A DNA stretch of 64,000 bases from Cellulomonas sp. URHD0024 (lineage in GTDB: Bacteria > Actinomycetota > Actinomycetes > Actinomycetales > Cellulomonadaceae). The stretch covers positions 434,001 through 498,000 of the forward strand of contig NZ_AUEW01000001.1 in NCBI RefSeq assembly GCF_000426185.1, read 5' to 3'. A program made the position numbers and the translations under genes. Positions 14,656 through 25,398 of the stretch are shown piece by piece; the stretch's first letter is position 1; the number at the start of each line of letters is the position of its first letter. The notes beneath the pieces were generated by a model. It saw only the letters and a list, made by a program, of their open reading frames with translations, was not told the origin of the DNA and ran no database searches.

Positions 14656-14694
14656 TACCAAATCAGCCAGTGCGAGGTGCATCTGAGGCACGGG
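14656..14694 (+). repeat. Short dyad repeat R3
   Basis: Third copy (TACCAAATC...GCGAGGTGCATCTGAGGCA), 170 bases after R2 and 22 bases before the methyltransferase start. Its dyad is GTGC-N7-GCAC: compared with R1, both arms changed together and pairing was preserved, which suggests the symmetry matters. Confidence 0.6.
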
Positions 14695-14716
14695 TCCGGA
14701 GCCCTAGCATCAACTC

Positions 14717-15439
14717 GTGCCCGACTATGACGCTCGACTCGTGGATCTCTACGACGTCGACAACCCGGACGGTGCCGACCACGACTACGTGCGATCTCTT
14801 GCCGACGAGATCGGCGCACAGTCGATCCTGGACGTGGGATGTGGGACGGGAATTCTGACCGCGACCCTCGTACAGGCCGGTCGACGAGTCGTAGGCATCG
14901 ATCCGTCCAGCACCATGCTCGCGTACGCCCGTGGCCGCGCCGGCGGTGGCGAGGTGACCTGGGTGCTCGGCGACTCGCGGAACATTCCGGCGGGCCGCTT
15001 TGATCTCGCGGTCATGTCGGGGAACGTCGCCCAGCACATCCCGGACCCTGCGTGGGAGCGAACACTGTCGGACATCCGCACGGCGCTCCGGGACGACGGT
15101 GTGCTGACGTTCGAGAGTCGCAATCCCCTCGCCCGAGCGTGGACGACGTGGTCGAACGTCGAACCGACGTCCAGGCCCACACCACACGGTCTACTTCGGG
15201 AGTGGCTGGATGTCGACGAGATCCAGCCGGGCCGCGTGGTGCTGACCGCGTACAACGAGTTCGTTCAGACTGGCGATCTCGTGATCGAGCACTTGACGCT
15301 CGAGTTCCGTGAACGGGAGCAGATCGAGCAGCAGCTCGTCGACGCAGGATTTCACGTCGCCAACGTCTGGGGTGACTGGTCCCGCACGGCCTCGACCAAC
15401 GACTCACCGCTCATGATCTTCGAGGCACGAAGGAACTAG
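14717..15439 (+). CDS. SAM-dependent class I methyltransferase
   Basis: A 240-residue protein. SAM-binding motif I is ILDVGCGTGILTATL (about residues 37-51), motif II is VVGIDPSS, and motif III is RFDLAVMSGNVAQHI, matching methyltransferase domain 25/11-type proteins. The remaining 100 residues form a second half with REREQIEQQLVDAGF near the end, a usual C-terminal helix. GTG start at 14717. The acceptor substrate is unknown. The short dyad repeat R3 lies immediately upstream and could be an operator. Confidence 0.82.
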   Translation: MPDYDARLVDLYDVDNPDGADHDYVRSLADEIGAQSILDVGCGTGILTATLVQAGRRVVGIDPSSTMLAYARGRAGGGEVTWVLGDSRNIPAGRFDLAVMSGNVAQHIPDPAWERTLSDIRTALRDDGVLTFESRNPLARAWTTWSNVEPTSRPTPHGLLREWLDVDEIQPGRVVLTAYNEFVQTGDLVIEHLTLEFREREQIEQQLVDAGFHVANVWGDWSRTASTNDSPLMIFEARRN

Positions 15440-15474
15440 CCGCCCATTCGGCTGGCGACGTCGCTCGAGGTCTC

Positions 15475-16023
15475 TCAGCTCTGCTGCGACGCTGTAGCGA
15501 CGGGCTCGTCCGCCGGCGTGGGATGACCGCCGAGCACGACGGTTGCGTGGTCCGTCTTCAGGGTGAGCTGTTTGCCGTCGAGTGCGTACGTCATGGGCTC
15601 GGCGAAGAATTCGTATGCCCAGTCCCGCGGGCCTGCGGCTCCCTCGATGCAGCCGACGAGGGAGACGACCGTGCCGCTGGCGTCCGGGGTGAGGGTCGAC
15701 CCGTCGATGCTCACGGGGACCAGCGAACTGCCGCACGACACCTGGAGCTCGATGGTGACCTGTCCGTCGACCTGCTCGAACTCGACGGTGAGCGGATCGG
15801 TCGCGAGCCACGAGACGTCACTGGCCGCGTCGCTTCCGGACGTGGACACGAACGTCAGGCATGCGAGCTCGCTGGGCACGTGCCCTCGGTCGCAGTCTCC
15901 GGCGACGTCGTTCGTCGCTCCGACACCCGAGCCCATCGAGGCGCACCCCGCGAGGCAGGCCGCACCGATCAACGCCGCCGAGACGGGACCGAACCAACGC
16001 AGCATTGTTTTCGTCGTCGCCAT
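15475..16023 (-). CDS. Putative lipoprotein, META/HslJ-like
   Basis: A 182-residue precursor. The signal peptide (KTMLRWFGPVSAALIGAACL) ends in a lipobox LAGC at about residues 24-27, so the mature protein should be lipid-anchored at Cys27. The second half (VVSLVGCIEG, FFAEPMTYALDGKQLTLKT, VVLGGHP) has the beta-strand pattern and small motifs of META domains. Function unknown. ATG at 16023. The downstream neighbour (methyltransferase) is convergent. Confidence 0.72.
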   Translation of the reverse strand: MATTKTMLRWFGPVSAALIGAACLAGCASMGSGVGATNDVAGDCDRGHVPSELACLTFVSTSGSDAASDVSWLATDPLTVEFEQVDGQVTIELQVSCGSSLVPVSIDGSTLTPDASGTVVSLVGCIEGAAGPRDWAYEFFAEPMTYALDGKQLTLKTDHATVVLGGHPTPADEPVATASQQS

Positions 16024-16267
16024 CAGTTGCTGGTCGCCAGGGTCGCGGCGCGAACGCCGTACAGGATGGCGCGCATGGAATACCCCTGGATGCCGGTTTT
16101 CGGTGAATGGGCGAGCGGGTGCGAACCTATCGCCGGCATTGCTCCGCGGAACCTCGTTTCACACCGTGTCACCCGTTCGGGTCGTCGGACCCAGACGGGC
16201 ACCGGCCCTCAATCCCCTGGGTTGAGCTCGAGACTCTCTCGCGGGAGGTGATCGAACCACTCTCGGA

Positions 16268-16603
16268 TCATTCGCCGGCGGGGCCGACTCGCTTCTGGGT
16301 CGCCTCGATCGAGGCCGCTTCCTCGACCTCGAGGTTGCGTGCGGCCACCAGCGCGGCCAGATCCACGTTCTTCGAGAGCCGCCCGACCCCTGCGATCAAC
16401 AGGCTCAGCCCCATCAACGTCAGCAGCGCACCGATGACGCTCGCTCCCTGAGCGCCATTCGAGTTGTCGACGTACCCGTTCCTGGTCAGGGAGTCGAGCA
16501 GTGCGGCTTGCTGGCCCATGTTCCAGACAGCCTGGCCGATGAACGTCAAGATGATGCCGGAGACGAGCCGGCCGGTGGAGCGCGCGAACTGGTAAGACTT
16601 CAT
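16268..16603 (-). CDS. Small membrane protein, 111 aa
   Basis: Two membrane helices, about residues 10-30 (TGRLVSGIILTFIGQAVWNM) and 55-75 (ASVIGALLTLMGLSLLIAGV), then a short cytoplasmic helix (LAALVAARNLEVEEAASIEA). ATG 16603. Upstream open sequence in the same frame is spurious. No named family; a DUF-type orphan of Actinobacteria is likely. The 244 bases after its stop, before the lipoprotein start, hold no recognised gene. Confidence 0.6.
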   Translation of the reverse strand: MKSYQFARSTGRLVSGIILTFIGQAVWNMGQQAALLDSLTRNGYVDNSNGAQGASVIGALLTLMGLSLLIAGVGRLSKNVDLAALVAARNLEVEEAASIEATQKRVGPAGE

Positions 16604-16910
16604 GGTCGTGCCCTTCGGATTGGTGCGCCCGGCAGAAGACTTTGCATGCGTGCTCCGCGGCGTCACGGCGGGAGCCGGATACGGCTTCGGCATGTCGACG
16701 TCATCATGCACCGACGTCGGTCCCGGAATGTAGCGATTGGGTCCTTCGTCATTCAAGCCAGCGACCGGCGCGGGGGCGCCCGCGATCGAGGCGCACCTTG
16801 GGGGCATTGACCCGGTTCGTCCAGGTGGCCCACACTCGTCCTGGCTCATAGAGCGCTCTATCGCCGAGAAATGCCACCCCGAACCGCTTCCCCCACTCAT
16901 CGGAGAGTCC
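16604..16910. other. Divergent intergenic region (307 bases)
   Basis: It should contain promoters for the minus-strand membrane gene and the plus-strand secreted-protein gene. I saw no gene and no site that I can assign confidently, apart from the GGAGAG ribosome binding site at about 16902. Confidence 0.5.
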
Positions 16911-17909
16911 ATGAAGCGCCGAACGCTCCGCGCCCGCACGGGCGTCATCATCGTCGCGGTGGCAGCCGCACTCGTCGCCGCACTCGTCACGCCGGCCGCG
17001 GCCACCGTGATCACGACTGGCCACGTCGGCAGCGGCTCCCCCGCAGTCGCCCGGGTCGGCGACCGGCTGTACGTCGCTTGGACCGGCACGACCGGGACGG
17101 CGGCGGCGAAGTACCTCAACCTCGGCTACTCGCTGGCGAACGGCAAGAACATCGTCAAGCTGCCGCCTGACCCGCAATACACGAACCCGCAGAAGAGCCC
17201 GCAGGGTGAGGGGCCGGCGCTGGTCGCCGACGCGACAGGAGGAGCCGGCGTCACGATGGCGTGGACGGCAGGCGACAACGGGAACACGCTGACGGCCGTC
17301 CGGTTCGACGGCACGCACTTCGGCTGCTTCACCTCGTTCGCCTTCCTCACCACCGACCACGCCCCCGCGCTCGCCCGAGACCCACAGGGTCGCGCCTGGA
17401 TCGCGTGGACCGACAAGACCAAGCACATCAACGTCGCCCAGCTGGGCCAGTCGGGGTGCACGGCCGCGGGCGGTGGGCTGATGAACCTCGTCGGTCGACA
17501 GGTGCTGACCGCGACCACGCCGTTCGGGCCTGGACTCGTCTACGACTCGAGCGGCAGTAGCGAGCTCGGTGTCCTGGTCGGCTGGGTGAGCGACGACGCG
17601 ACGCGCTACCTCAAGTTCGGCACCTTCACGGGGACGACGACGCTCACGAACGTCTCGGGACCTCGTGACCCCGTGACGGCGCTCTCACCCCCGGCTCTGT
17701 CGTCGGCGGACTCGGACCTGTACGTGGTGTTCCGCGGCGCGAACAGTCACGAGTACCTCGGCTACTCGGAGGGCTGCCGCCCGTCGTGCTTCAGCGCGTC
17801 CGACACAGGGACGGTCGTCACGTCCGGGTTCGGCGTCACGCCCTACCTCGGCATCGCGGCGTACTTCGACGCCAAGGGCAGCCTGGCGTTCGACACGTTC
17901 TGGCACTGA
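16911..17909 (+). CDS. Secreted beta-propeller-like protein
   Basis: A 332-residue precursor with a Sec signal peptide: MKRRTLRARTG basic start, then VIIVAVAAALVAALVTPAAA with cleavage near residue 31. The mature protein has repeated blocks with the rhythm 'P-ARDPQGRAWIAWTDK', 'SPAVARVGDRLYVAWTG' and 'DSDLYVVFRGANSHEYLGY', i.e. strand repeats typical of sialidase/BNR-like propellers, and two Cys pairs. No catalytic residues are evident. ATG 16911 has GGAGAG upstream. A convergent gene follows, separated by a strong hairpin. Confidence 0.65.
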   Translation: MKRRTLRARTGVIIVAVAAALVAALVTPAAATVITTGHVGSGSPAVARVGDRLYVAWTGTTGTAAAKYLNLGYSLANGKNIVKLPPDPQYTNPQKSPQGEGPALVADATGGAGVTMAWTAGDNGNTLTAVRFDGTHFGCFTSFAFLTTDHAPALARDPQGRAWIAWTDKTKHINVAQLGQSGCTAAGGGLMNLVGRQVLTATTPFGPGLVYDSSGSSELGVLVGWVSDDATRYLKFGTFTGTTTLTNVSGPRDPVTALSPPALSSADSDLYVVFRGANSHEYLGYSEGCRPSCFSASDTGTVVTSGFGVTPYLGIAAYFDAKGSLAFDTFWH

Positions 17910-17913
17910 GGTC

Positions 17914-17958
17914 GGCGGCGGGACCGCGAGCGTCCAGCCGGGCGCTCGGTCCCGCCGC
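17914..17958. terminator. Bidirectional terminator hairpin
   Basis: Long inverted repeat GCGGGACCG(C)GAGCG ... CGCTCGGTCCCGC with one bulged base and a ~10-base loop, between the convergent secreted-protein gene and the 17978-18259 gene. Confidence 0.7.
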
Positions 17959-17977
17959 ACGGTCCTGCGCCGACGCG

Positions 17978-18259
17978 TCAGGAGCGACCCTGGGCTCGAT
18001 GGTCGGCGTCCAGCGCCTCGGCGTAGTAGTCCTCTGCGGCGCCGCCGACGACGCCCATTCCGTTGAGCTCCCACTCGGTGCCGTCGGGAGCAGACCCGCC
18101 CAGAAGTGGGTCGAACTTGACGGCGTCGCGAACCGCTTTCACCAGGTCGCGAAGAAAGTCGGCTCGCTGCTCGAACGTCAGGCGACTCGCTGTCAGACGC
18201 ACCTCGGAACGCAGCCGAGCCGCGGCCCACTGCGGAGTTTCGACGACCTTCTCGTTCAT
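17978..18259 (-). CDS. Hypothetical protein, 93 aa
   Basis: A hydrophilic, mainly helical protein (WAAARLRSEVRLTASRLTFE, QRADFLRDLVKAVRDAVKFD) with an acidic Tyr-rich C-terminus (EDYYAEALDADHRAQ). ATG 18259 has GGGGGAGC upstream on the minus strand. Family not recognised. The 299-base gap upstream to the plus-strand SHOCT gene should hold divergent promoters. Confidence 0.6.
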   Translation of the reverse strand: MNEKVVETPQWAAARLRSEVRLTASRLTFEQRADFLRDLVKAVRDAVKFDPLLGGSAPDGTEWELNGMGVVGGAAEDYYAEALDADHRAQGRS

Positions 18260-18558
18260 TGCTCCCCCGTTTCCCACGCTGTCGAGACGCATCCTCTCGG
18301 CAGGCACCGACACGCGCCTCCGGGAGTTGGTCGTATCCGGGCGCGGTCGCTCGTCGGACGTGCGCCCGCACGCCGCGGTAGTCGGAGGCGGCCGTCTCGA
18401 CAAATCACCCGCCAGGGACGATGCCCGGAGGAACCGGGCGCGGGCTACGCTCCAAGCGGGCGGCCCGCAGGAGGGACCGGCCCCGCTCGCGGACGCGGCT
18501 CGCCCGTATACCCAGGTGGCGGCACATCGTGCGCGACGCCGGACAGAAGGAGAACACG

Positions 18559-18828
18559 ATGCCGCGGATGCTACGTCGCGCTGCAGTGCTCGGGGCCACG
18601 GCCCACGTCGCCGCGAACCGCGGAGCCGCGAGAGCGAACGCCCAGAACGCCGCCGCGCAGGAGGCGGCCGCTCCTGAGCCGGAGGCGGCACCGGTTGCGG
18701 CGGCGCCACCCGCAGCCGCGCCTGCGGACGTCTACGCGGAGCTGACCCAGCTGAAGGAGCTTCTCGACGCGGGCGTGCTGACCCAGGCGGAGTTCGACGC
18801 TCAGAAGACGAAGCTCCTCAACGCCTGA
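18559..18828 (+). CDS. SHOCT-domain protein, 89 aa
   Basis: A short protein with a basic N-terminus (MPRMLRRAAVLGATAHVAAN), an Ala/Pro/Glu-rich linker of about 35 residues, and a C-terminal SHOCT motif (YAELTQLKELLDAGVLTQAE, FDAQKTKLLNA). SHOCT segments are thought to mediate oligomerisation or binding. ATG 18559 follows AAGGAGA. It is next to a DUF1269/DUF6325-type gene, a recurrent actinobacterial pairing, and is likely co-transcribed with it. Confidence 0.75.
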   Translation: MPRMLRRAAVLGATAHVAANRGAARANAQNAAAQEAAAPEPEAAPVAAAPPAAAPADVYAELTQLKELLDAGVLTQAEFDAQKTKLLNA

Positions 18829-18896
18829 CCAGCAGACAGCGAGACCTGGCGTCCTGGTCCGGGGCGCCGGCACGTTCCGTCCCACAGGAGTTCAGC

Positions 18897-19406
18897 ATGC
18901 CCATCGGTCCAGTACAGCTGCTCGTCGTCAGCTTCGAGAAGCCCAACTTCTCGGGAGAGATCCTGGAGGAGCTGCAGCGCCTGCGTGAGAACGAGCTCAT
19001 CCGCCTCATCGACGTCCTGGTGGTGGAGAAGACGCTCGACGGCGACGTCGTCGCCCTGTCCTGGAGCGACCTGTCGATCGAGGAGGCGGAGGACTTCGGC
19101 GCGACGATCGGCGCGCTGCTCGGACTCGGGCTCGCGGGTGAGGCGGGTCTCGAAGCAGGAGCCCTGGCGGGCTTCGAGGCGGGGTCCGACGGCCATGTCC
19201 TCGACGAGGAGCAGGCGTGGGACGTCGCCGCGCAGATCCCCCGAGGGAGTGCCGCGGCGATCGCGCTCATCGAGCACGTGTGGGCGACACCGTTGCGGGC
19301 TGCGATCGCACGCGCCGGTGGCGTCCCGGTCAGCGACGGGTGGGTGCACCCGCTCGATCTCGTCGAGGTCGGGCTGCTCGCCGCCGACGAGCTCGAACGC
19401 GCCTGA
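18897..19406 (+). CDS. DUF6325/DUF1269-type protein
   Basis: A 169-residue protein beginning MPIGPVQLLVVSFEKPNFSG with an N-terminal ferredoxin-like part (ELIRLIDVLVVEKTLDGDV). The central small-residue helix (GATIGALLGLGLAGEAGLEA) resembles the glycine-zipper of DUF1269-like proteins, and the end reads HPLDLVEVGLLAADELERA. Function unknown; commonly found beside SHOCT proteins. GGAG lies 8-11 bases upstream of the ATG. The gene ends at a perfect terminator palindrome. Confidence 0.72.
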   Translation: MPIGPVQLLVVSFEKPNFSGEILEELQRLRENELIRLIDVLVVEKTLDGDVVALSWSDLSIEEAEDFGATIGALLGLGLAGEAGLEAGALAGFEAGSDGHVLDEEQAWDVAAQIPRGSAAAIALIEHVWATPLRAAIARAGGVPVSDGWVHPLDLVEVGLLAADELERA

Positions 19407-19413
19407 CATGACC

Positions 19414-19443
19414 GACGCGGGGCACGGATCCGTGCCCCGCGTC
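19414..19443. terminator. Perfect 30-base palindrome, bidirectional terminator
   Basis: Fully self-complementary sequence centred on GGATCC, with arms starting GACGCGGGGCACG, between the convergent genes ending at 19406 (plus) and 19462 (minus). Confidence 0.75.
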
Positions 19444-19461
19444 GTCGGACCCGGCCGGAGC

Positions 19462-19890
19462 TCAGCCGGCCGCCTGCTTCACCAGCGCAGCGATCCGCAG
19501 CTCGTCGGCAGCCGTCAACGTCGTGAGCGCGAACTCCGTCGGCCACATCGTGCCGCCGTCGAGCGCCGCCGAGTCGCTGAACCCGAGGGTCGCGTAGCGT
19601 GCCTTGAACTTCGCCGCCGGCTTGAAGAACAGCACGACCTTGCCGTCCCTCGCGTAGGCAGGCATGCCGTACCAGGTCTTCGGGGCCAGCCCCGGGGCCG
19701 ACTCGGCGACGAGGATGTGCAGGCGCTCGGCCATGACGCGGTCGGCGTCCTCCATCTCGGCGATCTTGCCCAGCACCTCGGCCTCGCCGTTGCCCTTCTT
19801 GCCGCTGACCTCCCCTGCGCGTTCCTTCATGGCGGCGCGCTCGTCGTCGGTGAAGCCCTGCGTCGTCGTCTCCGTCTGGGTGTTCGTCAT
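19462..19890 (-). CDS. DUF1801 / YdhG-like iron-chaperone-fold protein
   Basis: A 142-residue protein of the DUF1801 (PF08818) fold. Markers are APGLAPKTWYGMPAYARDGK, VVLFFKPAAKFKARYATLGF and the C-terminal LTAADELRIAALVKQA. An N-terminal ~45-residue hydrophilic extension (TDDERAAMKERAGEVSGKKG) resembles the actinobacterial variety annotated as DUF1801 with a helical preamble. Relatives include frataxin-like Fra/YdhG, but the role here is uncertain. It lies 66 bases upstream of the uvrA-like gene on the same strand and may share its transcript. Confidence 0.75.
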   Translation of the reverse strand: MTNTQTETTTQGFTDDERAAMKERAGEVSGKKGNGEAEVLGKIAEMEDADRVMAERLHILVAESAPGLAPKTWYGMPAYARDGKVVLFFKPAAKFKARYATLGFSDSAALDGGTMWPTEFALTTLTAADELRIAALVKQAAG

Positions 19891-19956
19891 GTCCGCCGTC
19901 CTCTCGGGTGTCGTGTTGGCCTGACGTTCCCCGACGAGAAGATGTGACAGGCGAAC

Positions 19957-22308
<2,352 letters not shown>

Positions 22309-22400
22309 GCGCGAAATCCTGCCACGCCCACTCCCCCGGCGAGCAGCCGCGCACCACCGGATATCGTTGAACTCTCAATGACCGAGCGAAGGTGAACGCG

Positions 22401-23297
22401 GTGCCCGACTACGGCCACGATCTGGTCTTCGGCAGCTTCCTGACCCCGTCGGCGAAGGACCCACGACGCGTCGTCGCACTTGCCCAGACCGCCGAGCGGG
22501 TCGGGATCGACCTCGTCACGTTCCAGGACCACCCCTACCAGCCGGCGTTCCTCGACACGTGGACCCTGCTCGGCTGGGTGGCCGCCTCGACCGAGACGAT
22601 CCAGCTGTCCGGCAACGTGCTGAACCTGCCGCTGCGTCCGCCCGCCGTGCTCGCCCGCGCGGCCGCCAGCCTCGACCTGCTGTCCGGCGGACGGTTGGCT
22701 CTCGGGCTCGGCTCGGGGGTGTTCTGGGACGCGATCGTGGCCATGGGAGCACCCCGTAGGACGCCCGGGGAGAGCGTGACCGCGCTCGACGAGGCGATCG
22801 ACATCATCCGCGGCATCTGGGACGCCGACGAGCGCACTCCCCTGCGGGTGCGCGGCACGTTCCACTCCGTCGACGGCGCCAAGCGTGGCCCGGCTCCCGC
22901 GCATGACATCCCGATCTGGCTCGGTGCGTACAAGCCGCGGATGCTTCGGCTCGTCGGCACCAAGGCCGACGGGTGGCTACCGAGCCAGGGCTACCTGCAG
23001 CCCGGTGACCTGAGCCGGGGCAACGCGACCATCGACGAGGCGGCGCACGCGGCCGGTCGTTCCCCGCGCGACGTCCGGCGACTGCTGAACCTCACGAACG
23101 GGCCGCAGGGGTCGACCGCGCAGTGGGTCGACGAGCTTCTGCCGTTCGCGCTCGAGGACGGCATCGGGACGTTCATCCTCGCCGGGGACGACGAACGGCT
23201 GCTCGCGGTCTTCGGGCAGGAGGTCGCGCCGGCGTTGCGGGAGGCGGTCGCCACCGCGCGGTCGACTGCCCCACCGCGTGCCACGATGTCGTCATGA
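22401..23297 (+). CDS. LLM-class flavin-dependent oxidoreductase
   Basis: A 298-residue luciferase-like monooxygenase (TIM barrel). Recognisable segments are AERVGIDLVTFQDHPYQPAF near the N-terminus, SLDLLSGGRLALGLGSGVFW, and GADGWLPSQGYLQPGD-like KADGWLPSQG. F420-dependent relatives are common in Actinobacteria; the cofactor here is not determined. GTG 22401 is preferred over the in-frame GTG at 22392 because GAAGG sits 7-8 bases upstream. Its stop overlaps the start of the next gene as ATGA. Confidence 0.82.
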   Translation: MPDYGHDLVFGSFLTPSAKDPRRVVALAQTAERVGIDLVTFQDHPYQPAFLDTWTLLGWVAASTETIQLSGNVLNLPLRPPAVLARAAASLDLLSGGRLALGLGSGVFWDAIVAMGAPRRTPGESVTALDEAIDIIRGIWDADERTPLRVRGTFHSVDGAKRGPAPAHDIPIWLGAYKPRMLRLVGTKADGWLPSQGYLQPGDLSRGNATIDEAAHAAGRSPRDVRRLLNLTNGPQGSTAQWVDELLPFALEDGIGTFILAGDDERLLAVFGQEVAPALREAVATARSTAPPRATMSS

Positions 23298-23779
23298 GTG
23301 CCGACGACGTCACAGAGATCCAGCACACGATCGCGACCATCGAGCAGCAGGAACGCGACCTGGTGTTCACCGCGTTCACCCACGACGACGCGTGGCAGCT
23401 CGGCTGCCTCCTGGTCGAGCTCGGTGAGGAACGCGACCTGCCGATCACCGTGGACATCCAGCACGGAACGCAGCAGGTGTTCCATGCCGCGCGGGCGGGC
23501 ACAACCGCAGACAACGACTCCTGGGTGGCCCGCAAGGTGCGCGTCGTCCTGCGCTTCGGTGCGCCGTCCTACCTGGTCGGGCTTCGGGCCAAGGCGAAGG
23601 GCACGACGTTCAACGAGCAGCACGACCTTCCCCTGCGCGAGTACGCCGCGCACGGCGGCGCGTTCCCGATCCGGGTGCGCGGCGTGGGCGTCGTCGGCGT
23701 GGTGACCGTCTCGGGCCTCCCCCAGGCCGACGACCACGCGCTCGTCGTCGAGGCCCTGACGGCGCACCTGACGGCCTGA
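23294..23779 (+). CDS. Heme-degrading-domain / UPF0303 family protein
   Basis: A 161-residue GlcG/HbpS-fold protein of the UPF0303 type. Signatures are HDDAWQLGCLLVELGEERDL, the central VDIQHGTQQVFHAAR, WVARKVRVVLRFG with the usual RK dyad, and GAFPIRVRGVGVVGVVTVSG at the end. Related proteins are annotated as heme-degrading, but the biochemistry of this branch is weakly established. The start ATG overlaps the LLM stop codon by four bases, so translational coupling is likely. Confidence 0.82.
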   Translation: MSADDVTEIQHTIATIEQQERDLVFTAFTHDDAWQLGCLLVELGEERDLPITVDIQHGTQQVFHAARAGTTADNDSWVARKVRVVLRFGAPSYLVGLRAKAKGTTFNEQHDLPLREYAAHGGAFPIRVRGVGVVGVVTVSGLPQADDHALVVEALTAHLTA

Positions 23780-23856
23780 GCCGACCACAGCCCCGGCCGC
23801 TCTCCTGAGGTCCCGGTCGACCGTCCCGTCGCCCGCTCCCGTCTCACCCTGGTGGC

Positions 23857-24372
23857 ATGACGGCACACGAGGACGACGACTGGCTCGACGAGGAGTGGGA
23901 CACCCAGCTCAGTGCGGGGCGGAGCGCATGGGAGGCGCTCGACTGGGACGACTCCGGTCCCGACGACGACCTGCCTCCGCCCCCACGCGGTGCGGTCCGG
24001 ACCCCGGACGACGCGCTCGCGGTCCTGCTCGGTCTCGTCGGTCCGGAGCGGTCCGGGGAGCCCGCGCTGTGGTTCGTGATGCTCGACGCCGAGGGATGCA
24101 CGTTGCCGGTGGCGCTGCCGATCTCCGACATCCCGATGCGCGCCGATCCGGAGGTCGTCGGCGGCGTCATGCGAATCCTCGGCTCCGTGCTGGACGACTA
24201 CGCGCCGGGTGGTTCCGTGCTCGTCGGGCTGGTGCGCGAGGCGGGCGGTGACCGAGGGCTCTTCGAGTCGTCGTGGGCGGGATCGTTGCGCGAGGGCGCC
24301 GACGAGGCCGGCGTCCGGCTGTCGGGGCTCGCCGCGATCGGTGCGGACCGCGCGCGGATGCTCGAGTGGTGA
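23857..24372 (+). CDS. Hypothetical acidic protein, 171 aa
   Basis: The N-terminal 45 residues are very acidic (DDDWLDEEWDTQLSAG, DWDDSGPDDD). A folded domain follows: DDALAVLLGLVGPERSGEPA, LWFVMLDAEGCTLPVALPIS, GVMRILGSVLDDY and DRGLFESSWAGSLREGA. The alternating strand/helix pattern fits a small alpha/beta fold, possibly JAB/RadC-like by order, but no catalytic motif is seen. ATG 23857. Conserved hypothetical in Actinobacteria by appearance only. It ends one base before the stop of the convergent aldo/keto reductase gene. Confidence 0.6.
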   Translation: MTAHEDDDWLDEEWDTQLSAGRSAWEALDWDDSGPDDDLPPPPRGAVRTPDDALAVLLGLVGPERSGEPALWFVMLDAEGCTLPVALPISDIPMRADPEVVGGVMRILGSVLDDYAPGGSVLVGLVREAGGDRGLFESSWAGSLREGADEAGVRLSGLAAIGADRARMLEW

Positions 24373-24373
24373 G

Positions 24374-25336
24374 TCAGCCGACGGGGCCAGGCGCCGCGTC
24401 GTCGATCGCCGCGAGCTGGTCGAGCGTCGGCTCCCACAGGATCGACGCGACGTTGGCACGCAGCTGCTCGGGCGTCCGCGCGCCCGCGATGACTGTGGCG
24501 ACCGCAGGCTGCGCGGCGAGCCCGCCGAGCGCGAGCGTCGGTAGCGTGATGGCCCACTCCCGCGCCAGGGCCTCGAGCGCCTCGATCCGGCCGAAGTCGG
24601 CGGACGCCAGCCGGTCGGGCCAGCGTGACAGGCGCGACCCCTCGGGGGCGCCGTCGTCTCGGGTGTACTTCCCGGTCAGCAGCCCCGACGCCAGCGGCAC
24701 GTACGGGATCAGCGCGACGCCGACCTGCTCGAGCGCCGGGATCAGCTCGGCCTCCGCGTCACGCGCCAGGAGGTTGTACCGGTTCTGGGCGGACACGAGC
24801 GGCGTCGCCCCGGCGGTCCGCGCGCTCCAGTCCGCGTCGACCACCTGCCAGGCCGCGAAGTTCGACGATCCGAGGTACCGGACCTTGCCCTCCACGACCA
24901 GCTCGTGCAGCGCGCCGAGCGTCTCCTCGATCGGCGTCACCGGATCGGGCACGTGCATCTGGTACAGGTCGATCCGGTCGGTACCGAGCCGCTGCAGCGA
25001 GGCCTCCACCGCAGTGCGGACGTACGCGCGTGAGCCCGGGGCGACACCCTCCGGCGCGCCGGCACCGAACTTGCTGGCAAGGACCACGTCGTCCCGGCGA
25101 CCTGCCAAGGCTGCCCCGAGCAGCTCCTCGCTCTGGCCGAACGTCCCGCCGTAGACGTCGGCCGTGTCGAAGAACGTGATGCCCGCGTCGAGCGCCTCGA
25201 CAACCAGCGCGGGCACCCCGTCGGGCGCGAGCGTTGCGCCGAACGTGTTGCATCCCAGGCCGGCGACGGACACGGACGGCCCGCTCTGGCCCAGCTGCCG
25301 GACCGTCATCTGCCTGGTGGGAGCGTCATGGGTCAC
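24374..25336 (-). CDS. Aldo/keto reductase
   Basis: A 320-residue NADPH-dependent oxidoreductase, (beta/alpha)8 fold. The tetrad is visible: Asp and Tyr in FFDTADVYGG (about residues 55-64), Lys in VLASKFG, His in YQMHVPD. The NADP-binding end AVATVIAGARTPEQLRANV is present, and full length is conserved. The GTG at 25336 is chosen; an internal ATG (MTVRQLG) would be 9 residues shorter. Substrate unknown. It diverges from the rbpA promoter region. Confidence 0.88.
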   Translation of the reverse strand: MTHDAPTRQMTVRQLGQSGPSVSVAGLGCNTFGATLAPDGVPALVVEALDAGITFFDTADVYGGTFGQSEELLGAALAGRRDDVVLASKFGAGAPEGVAPGSRAYVRTAVEASLQRLGTDRIDLYQMHVPDPVTPIEETLGALHELVVEGKVRYLGSSNFAAWQVVDADWSARTAGATPLVSAQNRYNLLARDAEAELIPALEQVGVALIPYVPLASGLLTGKYTRDDGAPEGSRLSRWPDRLASADFGRIEALEALAREWAITLPTLALGGLAAQPAVATVIAGARTPEQLRANVASILWEPTLDQLAAIDDAAPGPVG

Positions 25337-25398
25337 TCAGTGACCCTAAGCCTCTCCGCCACATACTGACGGCGTTCACCATCCCTTCACGTGGACCT

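Noticed and set aside
14326..14694. CRISPR array
   Set aside because: Only three copies, imperfect, spaced 160 and 170 bases with gene debris between. No cas genes.
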